A DNA stretch of 12,418 nt, taken from positions 1-12,418 of the forward strand of contig CALANC010000021.1 of assembly GCA_937925895.1 (NCBI GenBank). The letters run 5' to 3'. The notes below the pieces were generated by a model. That model was not told the origin of the DNA. It saw only the letters and a list, made by a program, of their open reading frames with translations, and searched no databases. Below, in pieces: positions 7,282 to 12,418 of this stretch (its first letter is position 1; each line of letters begins with the position of its first letter). Source of the DNA: an uncultured Desulfobacterales bacterium (lineage in GTDB: Bacteria; Desulfobacterota; Desulfobacteria; Desulfobacterales; UBA11574). Position numbers and translations under genes: made by a program.

Positions 7282-8459
7282 CCTAACAATTCATCCAGAC
7301 ACGCAATCAACGCATCTATCTCTTTTTTCTCTATAATGAGTGGAGGGACGAATCGTAAAATATTGTCCTGGATACAGTTGATTAAAAATCCTCTTTCCAT
7401 ACAAGAATTAACAATAGGCTCCCCGTTGATGGTGAGTTTCATGCCCAATAGAAGGCCTAAACCCCGAACATCCTGAATGGTTTCATGTCTTTCTTTTAAC
7501 CAAATAAGTCTTTCTTTAAAATATGTTCCGATGTCCAGACAGTGATCAAGAACACTTTCTTCAAAAAGGGTGTTTACAACTTCCATGGCGGCTGCGGTGA
7601 CCACCGGTGTTCCTCCAAACGTCGAAGCATGAGACCCCGGTCCGAACGCATCAGCCACATGCTCCTTTGCCAGCATCACGCCTATGGGCAATCCATTGCC
7701 AAGGGCTTTTGCCAGCGTCATTATGTCCGGTTCAATACCAAAATGCTCATAGGCGAAAAGCTTGCCCGTCCGCCCTATTCCGGTTTGTATTTCATCAAAA
7801 ATCAGGAGAGATTCCGTTTCATTACAAAGCTCCCGGACTGCTTTAAGGTACTCAGTATCCGGACAGCGAACACCACCTTCGCCCTGAATAGGTTCTATCA
7901 ATACCGCACATGTGTGCGGGCCTATTGTTTTGTTCAATGCCTCTATGTCGTTGAACGGTATATGTTCAAACCCTTCAAGAACAGGTTCGAACCCCTTTTT
8001 TATTTTATCTTGTCCGGTTGCAGAAAGCGTCGCCATCGTTCTTCCATGAAAAGATTTTTCCATAGAGACAATTCCATACCGATCGTTTTCTCCTTTTTCC
8101 TTAAAATATTTTCTAGCAAGTTTAATAGCGGCTTCGTTTGCTTCAGCTCCGCTGTTACAGAAAAACACCCGATCGGCAAAACTATTTTCCGTGAGCCACA
8201 ATGCCAGCTCTACCTGGGGAATAGTATAGTAAAGGTTAGACACGTGAAAAAGGGTGTTGGCCTGGTTGGCGAGCGCATCGGCCACCGCCGCATGGGCATG
8301 ACCAAGGTTGCAAACGGCAATCCCGGCAACAAAATCAATATAACTCTTGCCTTGAGTATCCCAAAGTGTGCACCCCTTTCCCTTGGCAATGACGACGGGG
8401 AATCTTTTATACGTTTTTGCGATAACCCGATCGGCTATTTCCATTATATCGTTTGTCAT
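7272..8459 (-). CDS. argD: Acetylornithine aminotransferase
   Basis: ArgD is a class III PLP aminotransferase that makes N-acetylornithine from the semialdehyde with glutamate as donor. In some bacteria it also serves the succinyl-diaminopimelate step of lysine synthesis. It has 395 residues, near the usual length. Visible motifs are CNSGAEANEAAIKLAR (101-116) for phosphate binding, SFHGRT (136-141), the FDEIQTGIGR segment (221-230) with Asp222, and the PLP lysine Lys251 in LAKALGNG. The C-terminus ends CLDELLGQM, and its stop codon lies in sequence that also encodes the argF remnant in another frame, so the last residues may differ from the ancestral end by a little. The start at 8459 has only a weak AGAAG upstream. 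A 205-bp gap separates it from argB, mostly filled by a MITE-like element. Confidence 0.96.
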   Translation of the reverse strand: MTNDIMEIADRVIAKTYKRFPVVIAKGKGCTLWDTQGKSYIDFVAGIAVCNLGHAHAAVADALANQANTLFHVSNLYYTIPQVELALWLTENSFADRVFFCNSGAEANEAAIKLARKYFKEKGENDRYGIVSMEKSFHGRTMATLSATGQDKIKKGFEPVLEGFEHIPFNDIEALNKTIGPHTCAVLIEPIQGEGGVRCPDTEYLKAVRELCNETESLLIFDEIQTGIGRTGKLFAYEHFGIEPDIMTLAKALGNGLPIGVMLAKEHVADAFGPGSHASTFGGTPVVTAAAMEVVNTLFEESVLDHCLDIGTYFKERLIWLKERHETIQDVRGLGLLLGMKLTINGEPIVNSCMERGFLINCIQDNILRFVPPLIIEKKEIDALIACLDELLGQM

Positions 8460-8496
8460 AATCTTCTAACCAATCCATTAAAACAGACGTTATTGG

Positions 8497-8676
8497 GAGA
8501 CCACTTTAAAGTATTCAATTTTGCCTGCCCAGTTAAATCCGAATTTAATATTTAACCGGAGTTCTAGTTCAAAGAAGACGAAGATTTTACCCGCAGGCAT
8601 ACGTTGAGTATTTCGAGGACTAAAATCTGAGTCTGACGCAGAAATTGGGCAAAAGGGGATGTTTTTAAAAGGTCTC
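8497..8676. mobile_element. MITE-like element, copy 2 (argB-argD junction)
   Basis: A 180-bp relative of the element at 1862-2060. The ends are GAGACC at 8497-8502 and its complement GGTCTC at 8671-8676, with only partly matching inner ends, so this copy looks older or more decayed. Shared segments with copy 1 are the left-end AGTATTCAATTTTG, an ATTTAACC block, the GCAGGCATAC block at 8593-8615, and 54 ungapped bases at 8622-8675 (44 identical by hand count; most differences are transitions). It lacks the GC-rich hairpin part of copy 1 and has its own middle section with GTTCTAGTTCAAAGAAGAC. No clear TA duplication remains at its borders. The last codons and the stop of argB are inside its right end. 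Confidence 0.65.
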
Positions 8677-9549
8677 ATAGGTTACCTCCGTACCTATACC
8701 CCTATCTGTAAAAAGCTCCAATAACAAGGCGTGCTGTTTACTCCCATTAATAATATGAACCTTTTCAATACCTTGTTTTAAGGCCTCTAAGGCACACTCA
8801 ATCTTAGGAATCATTCCTCCTGTAATCTCATTTTTTTTTATCATATGATTGATGTCTTCCGCCCCTATTGAAGATATGAGCGATCCAGACGTATCGAGGA
8901 GGCCGTCAACGTCTGTAAGAAAAATAAGACGACCCGCTGAAAGTGCCATTGCCACACTGCTGGCGACAAGATCTGCATTTATGTTGTAGGTTTCGCCTGA
9001 TTCTCCGATACCCACCGGTGCGATGATCGGAATAAAATCCTGCCGGGTCAACGTATTTATGATATCCGGATTAACTTCAGTGACCCGACCGACCAAACCC
9101 GGATCTATTATCTCGGGTGGTTTATCCTCACCTTCATGATAAACGATGTGGAGTTTTTCAGCACATATGAGTCCTCCATCCTTTCCTGTAAGGCCTACAG
9201 CCTTGCCCCCCTGTTGATTGATTTGAGCGACGATCCCTTTGTTAACCTTGCCACCCAAAACCATCTCCACCACATCCATTGTCGGCTGATCCGTCAGGCG
9301 CATCCCTCTTACAAATTTTGGGTGCATTCCCATTTGTTCGAGGACCTTGTTTATCTGAGGACCACCGCCGTGGACGACAACCGGATCCATACCAATAAAT
9401 TTCATCAAGGTGATATCGCGGGCAAAATCCCGCTTCAGTTTTTCATCAACCATGGCATGCCCTCCATACTTAATAACGATGGTCATGCCACTGAAACGGC
9501 GTATGTAAGGCAGCGCCTCTACAAGGATATCTGCGACATTTGATTTCAT
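8665..9549 (-). CDS. argB: Acetylglutamate kinase
   Basis: ArgB phosphorylates N-acetylglutamate, the second step of the acetylated arginine route; it belongs to the amino acid kinase family. The 294 residues show IKYGGHAM (26-33, Lys27), VVHGGGPQ (58-65), NINADLVA (189-196) and GGMIPKI with Lys249, all typical nucleotide- and substrate-binding elements. The N-terminal stretch up to about residue 20 (ADILVEALPYIRRF) matches the extra helix of arginine-inhibited hexameric kinases, which the E. coli enzyme lacks. Feedback inhibition by arginine is therefore likely, by family knowledge. Related proteins usually end shortly after GIGT; here the end is GIGTEVTYETF, and the final ETF plus stop are encoded by the repeat at 8497-8676. 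The gene follows hslU after 18 bp with a poor ribosome binding site. Confidence 0.97.
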   Translation of the reverse strand: MKSNVADILVEALPYIRRFSGMTIVIKYGGHAMVDEKLKRDFARDITLMKFIGMDPVVVHGGGPQINKVLEQMGMHPKFVRGMRLTDQPTMDVVEMVLGGKVNKGIVAQINQQGGKAVGLTGKDGGLICAEKLHIVYHEGEDKPPEIIDPGLVGRVTEVNPDIINTLTRQDFIPIIAPVGIGESGETYNINADLVASSVAMALSAGRLIFLTDVDGLLDTSGSLISSIGAEDINHMIKKNEITGGMIPKIECALEALKQGIEKVHIINGSKQHALLLELFTDRGIGTEVTYETF

Positions 9550-9567
9550 ATTTTTATTTATTACTGG

Positions 9568-10941
9568 TTACAAAATATATCTTCTCAGATCATCATCGTC
9601 CTTAATCTCCGTCAGCTTTTCTTCAACATATTTTTTGTCGATGCGGACGCTCTTTTCTTCCAGGTCCGGCGCGTCAAAAAGGATGTCTTCCAGCAAACAT
9701 TCCATGAGGGTATGGAGTCGCCTGGCCCCGATATTTTCGGTCATGTTGTTTACTTCTTCAGCGATCTTCGCAATTTCTTTAATGGCTTCATTATCAAAGA
9801 AAACGTCTACACCTTCGGTCTTTAACAGTTCGATATATTGAAGTAACAGGGCATTTTTTGGTTCGGTCAATATCTTTTCAAACTCTATACTGCCCAGGGC
9901 GTTCAACTCCACTCTGATGGGAAATCTTCCCTGCAACTCCGGAATCAAATCCGACGGTTTGACTGTGTGAAAAGCGCCGGAGGCGATGAAAAGGATATTA
10001 TCTGTTCGAAGGGGACCATATTTGGTGTTAACATGACTCCCCTCAACGATTGGCAGCAGATCCCTTTGAACGCCCTCTCTGGATACATCCGGGCCATGAG
10101 TTCCGCTCTTCCCCACAATCTTATCAATCTCGTCAAGGAAAATTATACCTGATTGTTCGACTTTTTTGACGGCCTCTTTTACCACTTTGTCCAAATCTAC
10201 CAAATTCTGGGCTTCCTCTGCGGCAATCACTTCCATGGCTTCCGGGACTTTTATTTTTCGGCGCTTTGTGCTTCTTGGAAGTATGCCTCCCAACATGTCT
10301 TTAAAATTAATTCCCAATTCTTCCATACCAACATTGGAAAAGATCTCCACAACGGGCATGTTCCGGTCCGAAACCTCAAGATCCACATATCTGTTATCAA
10401 GTTGCCCGCTACGGAGCATGCTTCGGAGTTTTTCCCTGGTTGTTACGGTTTCACTGCCGTCGTCTATTGCAACCACGGTCAGAACATCCCCCGTGTCTTT
10501 GTATTTTTGGGTCTGTTCCGATCCTGATTTTGGCAGCAGAATATCAAGCATTCGTTCTTCGGCAATCTGACGCCCTTTATCCCTGACAGCCTCCTGTTCA
10601 TTGGTTTTGAGCAGCGTTACCGTAAGTTCGAGGAGATCCCTAACCATGGATTCGACATCCCGTCCCACATATCCGACTTCAGTAAACTTGGAGGCTTCAA
10701 CTTTACTAAAAGGAGAATCCGTTAGGTTCGAAAGCCTCCTGGCAATCTCGGTCTTTCCTACACCGGTCGGGCCGATAAGTATGATGTTTTTTGGCGCAAT
10801 CTCGTCCCGGATATCTTCAGAGACCTGCTGCCTCCGCCACCGGTTTCTCAAAGCGATAGCAACAGAACGTTTTGCTTTGTCCTGACCAATTATATATTTA
10901 TCAAGTTCTTTAACTATTTCAATAGGTTTAAGATCGCTCAT
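9568..10941 (-). CDS. hslU: HslU ATPase subunit of the HslVU protease
   Basis: HslU is an AAA+ unfoldase that forms hexamers, unfolds protein substrates and feeds them to HslV in the cytoplasm. The 457 residues include the N-terminal [15 protein letters not shown], Walker A GPTGVGKT (57-64), the pore loop GYVGRD (90-95), the inserted I-domain (about 110-240) and Walker [10 protein letters not shown] (265-273). GARRLHT near residue 395 carries the sensor-2 type arginine. The C-terminal tail ends DDDLRRYIL, which matches the family's conserved end that inserts into HslV to activate it. It lies 66 bp downstream of hslV, an AT-rich gap without a good ribosome binding site, and 18 bp upstream of argB. 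Confidence 0.98.
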   Translation of the reverse strand: MSDLKPIEIVKELDKYIIGQDKAKRSVAIALRNRWRRQQVSEDIRDEIAPKNIILIGPTGVGKTEIARRLSNLTDSPFSKVEASKFTEVGYVGRDVESMVRDLLELTVTLLKTNEQEAVRDKGRQIAEERMLDILLPKSGSEQTQKYKDTGDVLTVVAIDDGSETVTTREKLRSMLRSGQLDNRYVDLEVSDRNMPVVEIFSNVGMEELGINFKDMLGGILPRSTKRRKIKVPEAMEVIAAEEAQNLVDLDKVVKEAVKKVEQSGIIFLDEIDKIVGKSGTHGPDVSREGVQRDLLPIVEGSHVNTKYGPLRTDNILFIASGAFHTVKPSDLIPELQGRFPIRVELNALGSIEFEKILTEPKNALLLQYIELLKTEGVDVFFDNEAIKEIAKIAEEVNNMTENIGARRLHTLMECLLEDILFDAPDLEEKSVRIDKKYVEEKLTEIKDDDDLRRYIL

Positions 10942-11007
10942 GTTTATATTTATTATCCATTATTTTATATAAAGCAAGCAACGTGAAAAAGAAATTGTAA
11001 ACCGTTT

Positions 11008-11550
11008 CTAATGATTTGTTTGTATCTCCTCAACGGTTACGTCTGTATTGGTAAACACGCATAAGGAGCTCGCGATTTTCATGGACGCTTTAACTATATC
11101 AACTGCATCCATTTCCGTATGATTTATCAGAGCCATCGCTGCTGCCTGAGCGCCAACACCACCGGATCCGATTCCGATAACCCCCTCCTCGGGTTCTATT
11201 ACGTCACCGTTACCTGAAATAACAAACATATTGTCCCCATCTACCGCGATCATAATTGCTTCGAGCCGTCTGAGATATTTGTCGGTTCTCCAATCTCGGG
11301 CCAACTCGACCGCGCTACGAGTTAAATTCCCGTTGTAGCGCTCCAATTTTGCTTCAAGTCGTTCAGAAAGATTTAGAGAATCGGCTGCAGCACCGGCAAA
11401 TCCGACAATAATTTTGTCGTTGTATATCCTTCTCACCTTTTTTGCTTTATGCTTCAAAATGGTATTATTCAAAGTAACCTGTCCGTCCCCTGCTACTGCC
11501 ACTTTACCTTTATTCCTAACGGCCAAAACTGTTGTTCCATGAAAATCCAT
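11008..11550 (-). CDS. hslV: HslV peptidase subunit of the HslVU protease
   Basis: HslV is the proteasome-beta-like threonine peptidase that pairs with HslU. It has 180 residues. The N-terminus is MDFHGTTVLAVR; removal of MDFHG would expose Thr6 as the catalytic nucleophile, as in HslV proteins with a short propeptide. VAVAGDGQVTL (18-28) and KVRRIYNDKIIVGFAG are characteristic, and the GIGSGG loop is present. The following residues read VGAQAAAMAL rather than the more familiar PYAxAAAxAL, and the ASSLCVFTN segment has Ser where Gly-Asp is common; both are conservative enough to allow activity. The ATG has a strong ribosome binding site (AAGGAGAG) that overlaps the end of xerC, and the gap to xerC is 20 bp. 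The xerC-hslV-hslU order is found in several bacterial groups. Confidence 0.97.
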   Translation of the reverse strand: MDFHGTTVLAVRNKGKVAVAGDGQVTLNNTILKHKAKKVRRIYNDKIIVGFAGAAADSLNLSERLEAKLERYNGNLTRSAVELARDWRTDKYLRRLEAIMIAVDGDNMFVISGNGDVIEPEEGVIGIGSGGVGAQAAAMALINHTEMDAVDIVKASMKIASSLCVFTNTDVTVEEIQTNH

Positions 11551-11570
11551 CGTAAAACTCTCTCCTTCTT

Positions 11571-12418
11571 CTATCGTCTTGGATGGGTTTTATCATAAGT
11601 CTCCATCAATCTGTCTATGCTAACGTGAGTATACTTCTGAGTCGTTGAAAGACTTTTGTGCCCTAAGAGTTCTTGAACCACCCTCAGATCCGCCCCCGCA
11701 TCGAGCATGTGGGTAGCAAATGTGTGCCGTAATGCGTGGGGTGAAACCGGTATTAATATGCCGCATTGCTTGGCCGCTTTTTCAATGATCCGGGCGATCG
11801 ATCTGGTCGTCAGGCGCCCTTTTTTATTATTTAAAAAAAGCGGCTTGTTTTCGTCGGCCTTTATCCCCAATTCTAGGTGCAATCTTTTTCTGTAAGCTTG
11901 AATGGCATCCAAAGCTTTATTTCCTATAGGCACAATCCTTTCCTTGTTTCCTTTCCCGAGAACGCGAATCACACATTTTAAAAAATCTACATCAAAAATA
12001 TTCATACCAGCTAGTTCCGAAACGCGAATCCCGCTTGAATAAAGCGTTTCCAAAATCGCTCGATTTCTCAAGCCCAGCAGTGTATCGGTCTTTACGGAAT
12101 CGAGCAACCTGAAAATGTCGTCAACCGGAAGATAGGTTGGAACTACTTTTTTCTGCTTTGGCGTTAAAATCAAATCTAGTGGATTGTCTGATATAACACC
12201 ATGTTTGACAAGATATTTAAAAAAAGAGCGCACCGCTGAGAGTTTCCGGGCTATGGTAGATTTTTTATTCTTTTTGTGAAGAAATCCAAGGTAGCCCCTA
12301 ATCAGCAATCTATCAATTTGATCGGCCTTGAAAATTCCAACGTTTTTCTGATTTTTCCCTTCTGAAATCCGTTGTTCATTTAAAAAAGTTACAAATTCTT
12401 CCAGATCATGCAAATACG
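11571..12418 (-). CDS. xerC: Tyrosine recombinase XerC, 5' end cut by window edge
   Basis: XerC acts with XerD at the dif site to resolve chromosome dimers at division. Visible are 281 residues; the frame runs off the right edge, starting inside YLHDLEEFVTFL, which matches the family's early xYxxDLxxF helix, so about 20 N-terminal residues are missing. An internal TTG at 12413 is not a real start. The N-terminal SAM-like DNA-binding domain reaches to about residue 105. The catalytic domain shows the Arg in SSGIRVSELAG, the Lys in GKGNKERIVP, HALRHTFATHM (H-x-x-R), the second His in LGHKSLSTTQ and the tyrosine nucleophile in QKYTH. XerC rather than XerD is inferred from its place next to hslVU; the sequence alone does not settle it. 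Confidence 0.93.
   Translation of the reverse strand, partial: YLHDLEEFVTFLNEQRISEGKNQKNVGIFKADQIDRLLIRGYLGFLHKKNKKSTIARKLSAVRSFFKYLVKHGVISDNPLDLILTPKQKKVVPTYLPVDDIFRLLDSVKTDTLLGLRNRAILETLYSSGIRVSELAGMNIFDVDFLKCVIRVLGKGNKERIVPIGNKALDAIQAYRKRLHLELGIKADENKPLFLNNKKGRLTTRSIARIIEKAAKQCGILIPVSPHALRHTFATHMLDAGADLRVVQELLGHKSLSTTQKYTHVSIDRLMETYDKTHPRR

Noticed and set aside
7542..8555. 337-codon plus-strand frame opposite argD
   Set aside because: It lies antisense to a complete, well-conserved argD and shows no domain; long antisense frames are a by-product of the codon use of the real gene.
10942..11007. Possible promoter in the 66-bp AT-rich hslV-hslU gap (TTGCTT and GATAAT on the minus strand, spacing 18)
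   Set aside because: The -35 match is poor and the start of transcription would fall almost at the hslU ATG; AT-rich spacers give such matches by chance.
9568..12418. hslVU-xerC as part of a phage or integrative element because of the recombinase
   Set aside because: The recombinase has XerC-type motifs and sits in the known xerC-hslV-hslU order; no attachment site, tRNA or phage gene is visible.

Overview
The window reads as a chromosomal biosynthesis and housekeeping locus from a Gram-negative bacterium. The gene order (xerC-hslV-hslU, then arginine genes, then lysA-dapF), a small LptM-like lipoprotein between argH and lysA, an arginine-sensitive type of ArgB, and the overall protein style suggest a deltaproteobacterium (Desulfobacterota, possibly Desulfobacterales). 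That taxonomic call is inferred from gene order and family resemblance, not from a database search. Every gene lies on the minus strand, so transcription runs from right to left. Both ends of the window cut a gene.

In transcription order: (1) 12418-10940 holds the tyrosine recombinase xerC (5' end missing), the protease subunit hslV and its ATPase hslU. (2) 9549-4384 holds the arginine genes argB, argD, a remnant of argF, argG and argH. (3) 4370-2058 holds a 52-residue lipoprotein gene, lysA and dapF. (4) 1840-1 holds folK, a small membrane-anchored YHS-domain protein, a transaldolase and pgsA (3' end missing). Most gaps are 15-66 bp and two neighbours overlap, so much of the run is probably co-transcribed. 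The two longest gaps are 217 bp (dapF-folK) and 205 bp (argB-argD), and each holds a copy of the same short repeat. No stretch over 300 bp lacks a gene. I saw no tRNA, rRNA, CRISPR array or convincing intrinsic terminator.

Functionally, argB, argD, argG and argH cover acetylglutamate to arginine except the ornithine carbamoyltransferase step. LysA and DapF act on diaminopimelate for lysine and peptidoglycan. HslVU is a cytosolic protease, XerC resolves chromosome dimers, FolK serves folate synthesis, the transaldolase serves the pentose phosphate pathway, and PgsA makes phosphatidylglycerophosphate.

Two things stand out. First, argF is reduced to about its last 88 codons: the end of argD is joined directly to the ornithine-binding part of ArgF, so about 70% of the gene is missing here. 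Second, two related 180-199 bp elements with inverted ends sit in the argB-argD and dapF-folK junctions. One has perfect 14-bp inverted ends that include flanking TA, so it looks like a miniature mobile element (MITE), and it lies across the dapF stop codon. I found no strong case for a wholly new multi-gene system.
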